Source: Oceanihabitans gracilariae | GTDB lineage: Bacteria > Bacteroidota > Bacteroidia > Flavobacteriales > Flavobacteriaceae | Length of the DNA: 64,000 nucleotides | NCBI RefSeq assembly: GCF_042684485.1 | Contig: NZ_JBHULM010000011.1 | Span: forward strand, 1,426,001-1,490,000 | Direction: 5' to 3' | Part shown: piece after piece, positions 16,195-24,376 of the stretch | Layout of the letters: each line of letters opens with the position of its first letter | Numbering within the stretch: the stretch's first letter is position 1 | Translations under genes and position numbers: made by a program | Notes under the pieces: model-generated | Databases searched by the model: none | Told to the model about the DNA's origin: nothing | Seen by the model: the letters and a program-made list of their open reading frames with translations, nothing else

Positions 16195-16748
16195 TGAGCG
16201 AAGAAAGAATTATTTTAGGAATAGATCCAGGAACAACCATTATGGGTTTTGGGCTCATTAGAGTAAAAAACAAAAAGATGGAATTCTTGCAATTGAATGA
16301 GTTAGATTTAAAAAAATATACAGACCATTATCTTAAACTGAAACTTATTTTTGAGCGTACCATAGAGTTGATAGATACACACCATCCAGATGAAATTGCT
16401 ATTGAAGCTCCTTTTTTTGGTAAAAATGTACAAAGTATGCTCAAGCTTGGTAGAGCACAAGGAGTTGCTATGGCTGCAGGTCTTTCGCGAGAAATACCTA
16501 TTACTGAATATTTGCCAAAAAAAATAAAAATGGCTGTTACAGGAAACGGAAATGCCAGCAAAGAGCAAGTTGCTAAAATGTTGAAAAGCATGCTAGGTTT
16601 AAAAACCTTACCCAAAAACTTAGATGCAACAGATGGCTTGGCTGCTGCAGTTTGCCATTTTTATAATTCTGGTAAAGTAAGTGTTGGTAAGAGTTATTCT
16701 GGTTGGGACAGTTTTGTAAAACAGAATAAAGATCGCGTTAAGAAATAG
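16194..16748 (+). CDS. ruvC: Holliday junction resolvase RuvC
   Basis: This 184-residue enzyme cuts Holliday junctions made by RuvAB during recombination. The RNase H-like acidic residues are all visible: D11 in GIDPGTT, E71 in AIEAPFFGKN, and D144/D147 in NLDATDGLAAAVCH. I chose the ATG at 16194, which overlaps the upstream stop and gives the usual N-terminus MSEERIILGIDPGTT; an in-frame TTG further upstream adds six unlikely residues. The next gene starts 3 bases after the ruvC stop, so a compact operon is preserved. Confidence 0.96.
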   Translation: MSEERIILGIDPGTTIMGFGLIRVKNKKMEFLQLNELDLKKYTDHYLKLKLIFERTIELIDTHHPDEIAIEAPFFGKNVQSMLKLGRAQGVAMAAGLSREIPITEYLPKKIKMAVTGNGNASKEQVAKMLKSMLGLKTLPKNLDATDGLAAAVCHFYNSGKVSVGKSYSGWDSFVKQNKDRVKK

Positions 16749-16751
16749 GAA

Positions 16752-18110
16752 ATGGATGTATTACAAATTTTTAATTTTATAAATTCTTTCGAAAAAGAAA
16801 AAAAAATAAACTTATTAGAAACTACGACTAACAAGGAGTTTGAAGTTTTGTTAAAAAAGAATAATACAGGTTTAAGTTTTAGACTACCTCATCCTTTTTT
16901 TAATTTATTGTATAAAAAAGATGCTGTTTTTAAATTATCTAGTGAATTAATCACTTTAGATATTGTTAATTTTTTAGTAAAAAACGAACAACATAGTTTA
17001 ATGAGCAGAGTTTGTGAAGCATATATGTTTCAAACTCTTAATTTTAATAGTAAAGAAGAAAAATATTATAGTTATTATTCAAAAATAAATAGTTTTTTTC
17101 TTCTCAATTTTTTTGAAGAATATCAACAGGATTTATCTGTTTATATTAGAGGATTAAAATTCAAAATTTCTACATGTATAATTAATAATAAAAAAAAAGT
17201 AGATCTTCTTTGTATTCAATGTGAAAATAAGCTTGATTTTAAGAAATTTAAGCATTATGTAAATAATATAATTGTATCAATTGGTTTCTTTTCAGGTGAA
17301 TTCTATAAGAAAGAAGAGTTTTTTTTTCAGTCAACTGTTAAAGATTTTTCAATTAATACAGATTTGTTTTATAGAAGTTCAAATTTAGAATTTTCATTCC
17401 CTGAACCTTTTACTTATTCTCCTAATAGTTGGAGTTGGAAATTTAAAAATGAATATGAATTAGATAGCTTTCAGAAAAAAGAATTCTCATCAAGAATAAG
17501 TAAAAAAAGCTTTTTGGAATTAGTAGAGCTTCTTATTAGATATCCTCGGATTTATTTTTCTATTAGAATGGTTTTTAGTTTTTATAATTTTTCGGTATTA
17601 TCTAGAGTATCAATGCTTTTCGTTGTTTTAGAGGTGATATGCGAAGAGTTTAAGAATGATTTGGATACCAATTATATTCAAAAAGAATTAAAATATAAAT
17701 TAGGGCAAAAATTATTAGAAAAGTACAAGGAAAGTATAGCTGCGGAAGACTTCATTATTTTAGATGACATAATCGAAAATATAGATAAGAGATTAACTAA
17801 CAATATTGTTAATTATGAACAAGTTTTTGATGCTTTAAATATTAATTTATCTAATGAAGATAGATTTGTTCTAAAGAAAAGAAATCATTTTTTTCATGGA
17901 AGAATTATTCCTAAAAGTATTCAAATAGATTCGGAAGAAGCATATGTTAACCTAGAGAAAAATTATTTTCATGATTCACTTAGGCTCTATGTTTTAGTTA
18001 GTAAACTTATTTTGAAAAAAGTTAAATTTTCTGGATATATAATTAATTATCCAAAACTCTTTGAAGAGGAAAATATTCTTCGTGAATCTTATTTCGTTAA
18101 ACTTAATTAA
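16752..18110 (+). CDS. AT-rich accessory gene with HEPN-type RNxxxH motif
   Basis: A 452-residue protein I cannot place in a named family. The C-terminal third is helical and contains KKRNHFFHGR with R377-N378 and H382. R-N-x3-H is the catalytic signature of HEPN ribonucleases, including ApeA/Abi-type phage-defence proteins, and a basic HGR follows as in several of those. The N-terminal 250 residues are rich in Phe, Tyr, Lys and Asn and look like a sensor or ligand-binding part; no signal peptide is present. Base composition differs sharply: two lines I counted (17041-17160) are about 12-22 % G+C against about 48 % in a ruvC line. Junctions are seamless: 3 bases after ruvC and TAATG overlap with hemW. 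A horizontally gained RNase-type defence protein is my inference; the motif alone could be chance. Confidence 0.6.
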   Translation: MDVLQIFNFINSFEKEKKINLLETTTNKEFEVLLKKNNTGLSFRLPHPFFNLLYKKDAVFKLSSELITLDIVNFLVKNEQHSLMSRVCEAYMFQTLNFNSKEEKYYSYYSKINSFFLLNFFEEYQQDLSVYIRGLKFKISTCIINNKKKVDLLCIQCENKLDFKKFKHYVNNIIVSIGFFSGEFYKKEEFFFQSTVKDFSINTDLFYRSSNLEFSFPEPFTYSPNSWSWKFKNEYELDSFQKKEFSSRISKKSFLELVELLIRYPRIYFSIRMVFSFYNFSVLSRVSMLFVVLEVICEEFKNDLDTNYIQKELKYKLGQKLLEKYKESIAAEDFIILDDIIENIDKRLTNNIVNYEQVFDALNINLSNEDRFVLKKRNHFFHGRIIPKSIQIDSEEAYVNLEKNYFHDSLRLYVLVSKLILKKVKFSGYIINYPKLFEEENILRESYFVKLN

Positions 18111-19258
18111 TGTCAGGAATTTACATACATATACCGTTTTGCAAGCAAGCATGTCATTATTGCGACTTCCATTTTTCTACTTCTATGAAGAAGAAAGACG
18201 AGCTAGTACAAGCATTAATTACAGAACTTGAACTCCGTAAAAAAGAGCTAGAAAACCAGGTAGTAGAAACCATTTATTTTGGAGGAGGAACCCCTTCTTT
18301 ACTTACCAATAACGAATTGTTATTGCTAATTAATGCAGTGCATGAAAATTATATAGTTTCTAAAAATCCAGAGATTACACTAGAAGCAAATCCAGACGAT
18401 TTAACCAAAGATAGAATTGTGCAATTAGCAAAAACACCAATTAATAGATTGAGTATTGGTGTGCAATCTTTTTTTGAAGACGATCTAAAAAGTATGAACA
18501 GAGCACACGATGCAGAAGAAGCAGAAAAATGTCTTGAATATGCATCGCAATATTACAATAATATTACAATAGACTTGATTTATGGTGTTCCTAATATGTC
18601 TATTGAAAAATGGCAAGCCAACCTAGATAAGGCATTTTCTTTTGGTGTTAATCATATTTCAAGCTACGCTTTAACAGTAGAACCTAAAACCGCCTTAGCT
18701 ACTTTTATTGCAAAAGGAAACTATCCTCCAATAGATGAAGACTTAGCATTACAGCATTTTAATCATTTAGTAGCAGAAACCCAAAAGCAAGGTTTTGTGC
18801 ATTATGAAATTTCAAACTTTGGTAAGCCTAACTTCTTTTCAAAACACAATACTAGTTATTGGCAAGGTAAAAGTTATATTGGTATTGGTCCTTCTGCACA
18901 CTCCTTTAGCCAAACACAACGAAGTTGGAATATAGCTAACAACACCAAATACATACAAAGTATACAAAACAAAGTGTTGCCTAATACTATAGAAACCTTA
19001 AGTGTTCAAGATCAATATAACGAGTATGTAATGACAGGTTTACGAACCATTTGGGGAATTTCATTACAAAAAATAGAAACCGATTTTGGTGCAGATTATA
19101 CCTCTCATCTATTAAAAGTTTCTCAAAAATATATAGCAAACGGTTTGTTAAAAACAACTAGTTCTTCCTCAAGTCTTGTAGAAGAAGTTTTTATTAAAAC
19201 AACACAAAAAGGAAAGTTTTTGGTAGACGGAATAGCTTCTGAAATGTTTATTGTTTAA
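18110..19258 (+). CDS. hemW: HemW-type radical SAM protein (heme chaperone)
   Basis: A 382-residue member of the HemN/HemW radical SAM family. The cluster motif is C11-x3-C15-x2-C18 (FCKQACHYCDF), followed by FGGGTPSLL, the E-rich EANPDDL, and IGVQSF. The leading Cys after HemN's first motif position and the length match HemW, which inserts or hands on heme, rather than the coproporphyrinogen dehydrogenase HemN. The start codon overlaps the stop of the AT-rich gene upstream. In relatives, as I recall, hemW commonly lies directly after ruvC, which makes the intervening gene an insertion. Confidence 0.9.
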   Translation: MSGIYIHIPFCKQACHYCDFHFSTSMKKKDELVQALITELELRKKELENQVVETIYFGGGTPSLLTNNELLLLINAVHENYIVSKNPEITLEANPDDLTKDRIVQLAKTPINRLSIGVQSFFEDDLKSMNRAHDAEEAEKCLEYASQYYNNITIDLIYGVPNMSIEKWQANLDKAFSFGVNHISSYALTVEPKTALATFIAKGNYPPIDEDLALQHFNHLVAETQKQGFVHYEISNFGKPNFFSKHNTSYWQGKSYIGIGPSAHSFSQTQRSWNIANNTKYIQSIQNKVLPNTIETLSVQDQYNEYVMTGLRTIWGISLQKIETDFGADYTSHLLKVSQKYIANGLLKTTSSSSSLVEEVFIKTTQKGKFLVDGIASEMFIV

Positions 19259-19344
19259 ATAACTACCTCTTTTTTCTAAAAAATATAAAGCATCTTTAAA
19301 TGCAATTCAAGAAGCAAGGACTTATATAAACAACTTCTTTTACT

Positions 19345-19352
19345 TATATTTG
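19345..19352 (+). promoter_or_regulatory. Candidate -7 element upstream of the cyclase gene
   Basis: TATATTTG is a perfect match to TAnnTTTG, 45 bases before the start codon. No convincing -33 element is visible. Confidence 0.35.
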
Positions 19353-19396
19353 GAATAATAGAATTTTAGAAAATTACTGAAAAAAATTCAGCATTA

Positions 19397-20155
19397 ATGA
19401 TAGCAACTATAGAAACCAATTCTCAAAAATATAAAATAGATTTATCTAAACCTTTAGATATTTCTATACCTTTAATCGCATCAAAAAATAACGTCAATGC
19501 GTGGTATTTAAAAGAACCAACCATAGAGCCTTTTCAAGATGAAGGCTGGACAGCAAGTGTAAAAGAAGGAGCGTGTATTAATTTTAATAATATTTATTTT
19601 AATCCGCATGCACATGGTACACATACAGAATGTGTTGGTCATATTACAGAAAAGGTACACTCGATAAATAAAAATTTAAAAAAGTTTTTCTTTTTAGCCG
19701 AAGTAATAACTGTAGCACCAGAAAAGTTAGGTGATGATTTTGTGATTTCTAAAAAACAAATTCAATTTGCTTTAGGAAACAAAAAAAGAAAAGCGGTAAT
19801 TATTAGAACCTTGCCAAATACCAATGATAAGTTATCTGCGCAATATTCACACACCAATCCTCCTTATTTGTTAGAAGAAGCTGCTGCATATTTAAAAACA
19901 AAAGGTGTAGACCACTTATTAATAGATCTGCCAAGTGTAGATAAAGAAAAAGATGAAGGAGCGCTTTTAGCACACAATGCTTTTTGGAATACAAAAGGAA
20001 AAGGAAACATACGCATAAACGCAACCATAACAGAACTTATTTTTGTACCAAATACTGTTGAGGATGGTACTTATTTTCTAAACCTACAAATAGCACCTTT
20101 TGAAAATGATGCTTCGCCAAGTAAGCCTATTTTATATGCGCAACTAAGCGATTAA
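19397..20155 (+). CDS. Cyclase (kynurenine formamidase-like) family protein
   Basis: A 252-residue protein of the metal-dependent cyclase/KynB-like family. The zinc-binding signature HAHGTHTECVGH lies near residues 73-84, and a second conserved block is HLLIDLPSVDKEKDEG near 174-189. These enzymes hydrolyse or cyclise small amides and acids; kynurenine formamidase is the best-known member, but no kynurenine pathway genes are nearby, so the substrate is open. It follows hemW with its own candidate -7 element. It appears intact and of normal length. Confidence 0.85.
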   Translation: MIATIETNSQKYKIDLSKPLDISIPLIASKNNVNAWYLKEPTIEPFQDEGWTASVKEGACINFNNIYFNPHAHGTHTECVGHITEKVHSINKNLKKFFFLAEVITVAPEKLGDDFVISKKQIQFALGNKKRKAVIIRTLPNTNDKLSAQYSHTNPPYLLEEAAAYLKTKGVDHLLIDLPSVDKEKDEGALLAHNAFWNTKGKGNIRINATITELIFVPNTVEDGTYFLNLQIAPFENDASPSKPILYAQLSD

Positions 20156-20201
20156 ATTGTGGTATATAAATTGCGTAATAAAAAATAAACAAAGTAAATA
20201 A

Positions 20202-20813
20202 ATGGAAGCCTTTTTAGGAATTATAATAGGAGTTTTAGCTAGCTTAGGTGTAGTTACTTACTTTAAATCAATTAAAAAAAAGCAATTAGTAAACACGCAA
20301 TCTTTATTGCTTTTAGACAAAATTAAAACCGTTTGTAAATTTATAACTGTAGAAGGAGATTTTGCAGAAATTTACCATTATGAAGATGTAAAAGAGCGTT
20401 TTTTAAAACTAGTAACAAGCAAAAAAAAGGCATTGGTAGTAATTAATGCTAAAGCACATGTTGGTTATGATTTAAGTAAAATAGAACTAGAATCTGATAA
20501 AGAAAACAAGAAAATTATAATCAAGTATTTTCCGCAACCAGAAGTGCTAACTGTAGAAACCAACTTGAATTATTACGATAAAAAAGATGGCTATTTTAAT
20601 AAGTTTGATGCTTCCGATTTAACTGGGCTAAACCAAGAAGCCAAACAACATATTTTAGATAAAGTTCCAGAAAGTGGTTTAATAGAAGTAGCACAAAAAG
20701 AAGCGTTAGAAACTATTTTACTTATGGAAAATATTGTGGAAACCATTGGTTGGAAATTAGATTATTCTGCTTTAAAATTAGAAGAAAAAACAGCCAAGCT
20801 AATTAAAGAATAA
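20202..20813 (+). CDS. DUF4230 domain protein, membrane-anchored
   Basis: A 203-residue protein with a single N-terminal membrane segment (about 3-21) and a soluble remainder. The pattern YHYEDVKERF, then KKALVVINAKAHVGYDLSKI and LSV-like KIIIKYFPQPEVL fits DUF4230, a family of unknown function found across Bacteroidota and Firmicutes. The predicted topology puts the bulk outside the cytoplasmic membrane. It lies between the cyclase and MmcQ/YjbR genes with short gaps (46 and 25 bases), consistent with one transcript. Confidence 0.8.
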   Translation: MEAFLGIIIGVLASLGVVTYFKSIKKKQLVNTQSLLLLDKIKTVCKFITVEGDFAEIYHYEDVKERFLKLVTSKKKALVVINAKAHVGYDLSKIELESDKENKKIIIKYFPQPEVLTVETNLNYYDKKDGYFNKFDASDLTGLNQEAKQHILDKVPESGLIEVAQKEALETILLMENIVETIGWKLDYSALKLEEKTAKLIKE

Positions 20814-20838
20814 GCTTTCCGTTTTAAAGTAAATTGTT

Positions 20839-21201
20839 ATGCATATAGAGCAGCTTCGAGAATATTGTTTAAACAAAAAAGGAGTTACAGAGCATTTTCC
20901 TTTTGATGAAACCACACTCGTGTTTAAAGTGCTGGGTAAAATGTATGCCTTAACCTCCTTGAAAAATTGGGAAGCAGGTACGCCATCTATTAACTTAAAA
21001 TGCAATCCCGATTATGCACAAGAACTTCGTGCAGCATATAAAAGTATAGAACCAGGCTATCATATGAATAAAAAACACTGGAACACCATACAACTACATC
21101 AAAATAACCTACCTCCAAAATTTATTTTTGAACTTATTGATCATTCTTATGATTTGGTAGTGAAGGGTTTAACTAAAAAACAAAGAGGCTCTTTATTATA
21201 A
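20839..21201 (+). CDS. MmcQ/YjbR family protein
   Basis: A 120-residue protein of the MmcQ/YjbR (CyaY-fold) family. Conserved landmarks are the N-terminal REYCLNKKGVTEHFPFDE, LVFKVLGKMYAL, and MNKKHWNTIQL near residues 75-85, followed by the final LVVKGLTKKQR. Members are small cytoplasmic proteins thought to bind DNA, but a clear cellular role is lacking. Nothing in the sequence departs from the family. Confidence 0.88.
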   Translation: MHIEQLREYCLNKKGVTEHFPFDETTLVFKVLGKMYALTSLKNWEAGTPSINLKCNPDYAQELRAAYKSIEPGYHMNKKHWNTIQLHQNNLPPKFIFELIDHSYDLVVKGLTKKQRGSLL

Positions 21202-21342
21202 TGAATGAATAAGATTACTTTTTATTGCATTCAACAATTTATAAAGTAGTTTATCGAACATATTAGGCTTGTTAAATAATAAGTAACATATTTATAGTGA
21301 TTAATAGCGCATTACATTTTTTAATTTTAATACAAATAAAAT

Positions 21343-21621
21343 ATGGCACTAGAAATCACAAATTCACTAGACACGTTTCAAGTAAAAGGAATACTTAATA
21401 AAACAAACGTAGAAAAATTTCAATCCCATTTTAAAAATATTTTTAGCCAAACCAATGAGTTGGTCATAAATATTGATGAATTAAAAAGTATAGATCAAGA
21501 AGGTGTATCTGCTTTTGAAATGTTGTACAAACAATCTTTAAAAACACATAAAGCTTTTTTTATTACAGGAATAGGTAGTAAAGAAATTTTTGATCACTTG
21601 AGGGCTATTGACGCAGCCTAA
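21343..21621 (+). CDS. STAS domain protein, tandem copy 1
   Basis: A 92-residue single-domain protein with the SpoIIAA-like STAS pattern: beta hairpin (FQVKGILNKTNVEKF), LVINIDELKSIDQEGVSAF and a final helix. In phosphorylated anti-sigma-factor antagonists the loop reads D-S-S-G; here it is D51-Q52-E53-G54, so the phospho-acceptor Ser is replaced by Glu. The next gene is a paralogue with a different substitution at the same site. No anti-sigma kinase or phosphatase is encoded nearby. The role is unknown; a fixed-state binding partner is possible. Confidence 0.75.
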   Translation: MALEITNSLDTFQVKGILNKTNVEKFQSHFKNIFSQTNELVINIDELKSIDQEGVSAFEMLYKQSLKTHKAFFITGIGSKEIFDHLRAIDAA

Positions 21622-21672
21622 AAGTAAATAGTTGGCTATAGCACCAATTTATTTATTAAAAAAAGAAAAATT

Positions 21673-21951
21673 ATGAAACTCATTATCACAAAAAAGAATA
21701 ATATATACAAGATAAAAGGAAACCTTATCAAGTCTAATGTGTCTCTTTTTAAAAACCAGTTAAAAGATGCTTTTTATAAAGCAGATGATATTGTGTTAAA
21801 CCTACAAGACCTTAGTACTATAGATAATCAAGGAGTAATTGCTATTGTGCAAATGCATAATGAGGCGCTCTCTAAAAACAAAAAATTATCTATAATCGGG
21901 TTAGGTAATGGGCAATTATCTACTCATTTTAATACCAATCAAGTAGCTTAA
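21673..21951 (+). CDS. STAS domain protein, tandem copy 2
   Basis: A 92-residue paralogue of the STAS protein 51 bases upstream, aligning end to end without gaps. Shared blocks include KGNLIKSNVSLFKNQ and IVLNLQDLSTIDNQGVIAI. At the phosphorylation loop it has D51-N52-Q53-G54, again with no Ser or Thr. It is probably the product of a local duplication, with both copies translated from one transcript. The partner is unknown. The domain call is good, the biological role is not known. Confidence 0.75.
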   Translation: MKLIITKKNNIYKIKGNLIKSNVSLFKNQLKDAFYKADDIVLNLQDLSTIDNQGVIAIVQMHNEALSKNKKLSIIGLGNGQLSTHFNTNQVA

Positions 21952-22016
21952 CACTGTTTCTTCTTGTTGTACTGTTATAATAAATGTATTTTTGTTTTTT
22001 CAAAAATATATTTATA

Positions 22017-22595
22017 ATGAGTTTAGAAAGAGATTTACAAAAACGTAGTGGCTCACAATGCGAGTTATGTGCCAATCCTGAAAATATTAGCGTTTATACA
22101 GTTCTTCCTACAAAAAAAGGAGGCTTAGAAGAAAGCATCATGGCTTGTAAAACCTGTATTGACCAAATAGAAAACCCAGATACTACAGACGCAAATCATT
22201 GGAGGTGTTTAAATGATAGTATGTGGAGTGAGCACGACGCAGTTAAAGTAGTCGCTTGGCGTATGCTTTCTCGTTTACGTGCAGAAGGTTGGCCACAAGA
22301 CCTTTTAGATATGATGTATCTAGAAGAAGATACTTTAGAGTGGGCAAAAGCAACAGGAGAAGGAGAAGATGATGCAGACAAGCTAGTACATCGTGATGTA
22401 AATGGTGTGGTGCTAGAAGCAGGAGACTCTGTAGTGCTTATAAAAGACCTTAAAGTAAAAGGTTCTAGTATGGTTGCAAAACAAGGTACAGCAGTTAGAA
22501 ACATTCGTTTAGATCGTGATAACGAAACCTATATTGAAGGTAAAGTTGGCCCAACACAAATAGTAATTATTACAGATTACGTAAAGAAAATATAA
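22017..22595 (+). CDS. phnA: PhnA-type zinc-ribbon protein
   Basis: A 192-residue protein of the PhnA family. An N-terminal zinc ribbon is built from C16-x2-C (CELC) and the later CKTC. The C-terminal PhnA domain is recognisable from DVNGVVLEAGDSVVLIKDL to KVGPTQIVIITDYVKK. Despite its name, the family has no proven role in phosphonate use. I chose the ATG at 22017 (MSLERDLQKRSGSQCELC) because an upstream in-frame start would add eleven hydrophobic residues not seen in the family. The stop lies 6 bases before an intergenic repeat element. Confidence 0.88.
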   Translation: MSLERDLQKRSGSQCELCANPENISVYTVLPTKKGGLEESIMACKTCIDQIENPDTTDANHWRCLNDSMWSEHDAVKVVAWRMLSRLRAEGWPQDLLDMMYLEEDTLEWAKATGEGEDDADKLVHRDVNGVVLEAGDSVVLIKDLKVKGSSMVAKQGTAVRNIRLDRDNETYIEGKVGPTQIVIITDYVKKI

Positions 22596-22601
22596 TATTT
22601 T

Positions 22602-22720
22602 GGCGTTTCCTTTAGTGATTTTTTAAGGCGAAAAAACCTTAAAAAATCACCAAAGGTCAGGCTATTCACTATATCTTTTTTAAGAAAAATAAAAAAGGAT
22701 GCCGTTGCTATCCTTAACGC
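22602..22720 (+). repeat. Two-hairpin intergenic repeat, copy 2
   Basis: This has the same layout as copy 1. GGCGTT is followed by a 20-bp stem (22609-22628 with 22637-22656, one mismatch, loop CGAAAAAA). Then come the core GGCTATTCACT, a second T/A stem (TCTTTTTTA with TAAAAAAGGA), and the end TATCCTTAACGC. The first stem shares no sequence with that of the other copies. It starts 6 bases after the phnA stop, so it may also act as the 3' end of that mRNA. Confidence 0.8.
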
Positions 22721-22727
22721 AGCTGCA

Positions 22728-23079
22728 GCATACTAAACAAGCAATTGCAATACCATACACACTGGTAAACATAGTAGACTAACTATGCGTTGACTTTTGG
22801 GTCAATAAAACTATAATACGTTCTTACTTGCCTTTTTACTTCAAGAATATAAAACAGTTTAAAATTTATTTTAACTAAGGCTAATTTTAGGTAAAACCAA
22901 AACGAGTAAAATAGTATTTTTAAAAATTCTACACCTATAACGTATTATCTCTCACCTAAAAAACCTTCAACACATTTAAAAAACACAAACTGTAATTTTT
23001 GTCTTGGCAAATACGTTTTTTAAAAACGTATTAATACCAATAACTACTTAATTTTTTCATTTATATATAAAAATCTAAT
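22728..23079. other. Intergenic region upstream of aminopeptidase P gene
   Basis: About 350 AT-rich bases with no coding frame that I can support. The notable element is an 11-base-arm palindrome at 23010-23032 (AATACGTTTTT, one central base, AAAAACGTATT), 48 bases ahead of the start codon, a plausible operator. No clear -33/-7 pair is seen. Confidence 0.45.
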
Positions 23080-24375
23080 ATGAGATACCAACCCATTTCA
23101 AATACCTTATTCCAAGAAAACAGAAGTCGTTTCACTTCTAAAATGAAACCCAATACAATTGCTATTTTAACATCTAATGATGTAAAGCATAATAATGCAG
23201 ATGATGTTATGGCATTTGCGCAAAACAATGATTTGTTTTACCTCTCAGGAATAGACCAAGAAGAAACCATTTTGGTGCTATATCCAGATGCTTATAAACA
23301 AGAAAACAAAAGCATTTTATTTATAAAAGAAGCTACCGAACAAGAAAAAATTTGGGATGGCGAAAAATTGAGCAAAGAGCAAGCTGCACAAATTTCAGGA
23401 ATAGATCGTGTAGAGTCCATTTCAGATTTCGAAATCCTTTTGCAATACATGGCTTTTGAAGCAGACGGTTTTTATCTTGGCCATAATGAACACCTTAAAC
23501 GTGTTACCAAAGATCAAGAAACACAGCAAGACAGAATGATACAATGGTGTAAGAAAAAATATCCTTTACATACATACCATAGAGCTGCAAAAATAACTAG
23601 AGATTTAAGACCTATAAAATCTAAAGAAGAAGTTGCTTTAATGCAAAAAGCGGCAAATATAAGTGTTGCTAGTTTTAAAAGAGTTTTGCAAACAGTAAAA
23701 CCAAACATAAAAGAGTATGCCTTAGAGGCAGAACTAACCTATAATTTAATAAAATCTGGAGCTACAAGACATGCTTTTAAACCTATTGTAGCTTCTGGTA
23801 AAAATGCATGTGCCTTGCATTATAATGCCAATGATGCTGTTTGTAAAGATGGCGAAATGGTACTTATGGATTTTGGTGTTTGTTATGCAAACTATAATAG
23901 TGATACGACACGTTGTTTTCCGGTAAACGGAAAATTTTCTGCACGACAAAAAGAAGTTTATAATGCAGTATTACATTGTTTAAAAGAAGGAAGCAAACTA
24001 ATACAACCAGGAGTGCTACCAGCAGATTATGAAAAAAGCATGGCGCAATTAGTAGAAACAGAATTGATAAAACTAGGTTTACTAGATGCTAATGATGTTG
24101 CTAATCAAGATGCCAACAAACCATTGTATAAAAAATATTTTATGCATGGTACAGCGCATCATATTGGGTTAGATGTGCATGATGTAGGCTTGTATTCTCG
24201 TCCTTTTGAAATAGGAATGGTACTTACTTGCGAGCCTGGAATTTATATACCAGAAGAAGGTATAGGTTGCAGATTAGAAAATGATTATGTAATCACAGAA
24301 AACGGAAATATTAATTTAACAGAAGCAATGCCTATTGAAATAGAAGACATTGAAGCTTTAATAAATAAAAAATAA
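23080..24375 (+). CDS. Xaa-Pro aminopeptidase (M24B, aminopeptidase P)
   Basis: A 431-residue enzyme that removes N-terminal residues preceding proline. The N-terminal aminopeptidase-P domain (about 1-170) is followed by the pita-bread metallopeptidase fold. All dinuclear metal ligands are visible: D in LMDFGVC, D in YNSDTTR, H in HGTAHHIGLDVHD, E in CEPGIYIP, and E in RLENDYVI. The length matches E. coli PepP (about 440). It lacks a signal peptide, so it is cytoplasmic. The next M24 gene starts after a single intervening base, so the two are co-translated. Confidence 0.93.
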   Translation: MRYQPISNTLFQENRSRFTSKMKPNTIAILTSNDVKHNNADDVMAFAQNNDLFYLSGIDQEETILVLYPDAYKQENKSILFIKEATEQEKIWDGEKLSKEQAAQISGIDRVESISDFEILLQYMAFEADGFYLGHNEHLKRVTKDQETQQDRMIQWCKKKYPLHTYHRAAKITRDLRPIKSKEEVALMQKAANISVASFKRVLQTVKPNIKEYALEAELTYNLIKSGATRHAFKPIVASGKNACALHYNANDAVCKDGEMVLMDFGVCYANYNSDTTRCFPVNGKFSARQKEVYNAVLHCLKEGSKLIQPGVLPADYEKSMAQLVETELIKLGLLDANDVANQDANKPLYKKYFMHGTAHHIGLDVHDVGLYSRPFEIGMVLTCEPGIYIPEEGIGCRLENDYVITENGNINLTEAMPIEIEDIEALINKK

Positions 24376-24376
24376 T

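Noticed and set aside
16308..16615. Two antisense frames across ruvC
   Set aside because: They mirror the codon pattern of ruvC and have no start context, promoter or family similarity.
21343..21366. Same first six residues (MALEIT) in STAS copy 1 and thioredoxin at 4879
   Set aside because: The similarity stops after six codons and the folds are unrelated; coincidence.
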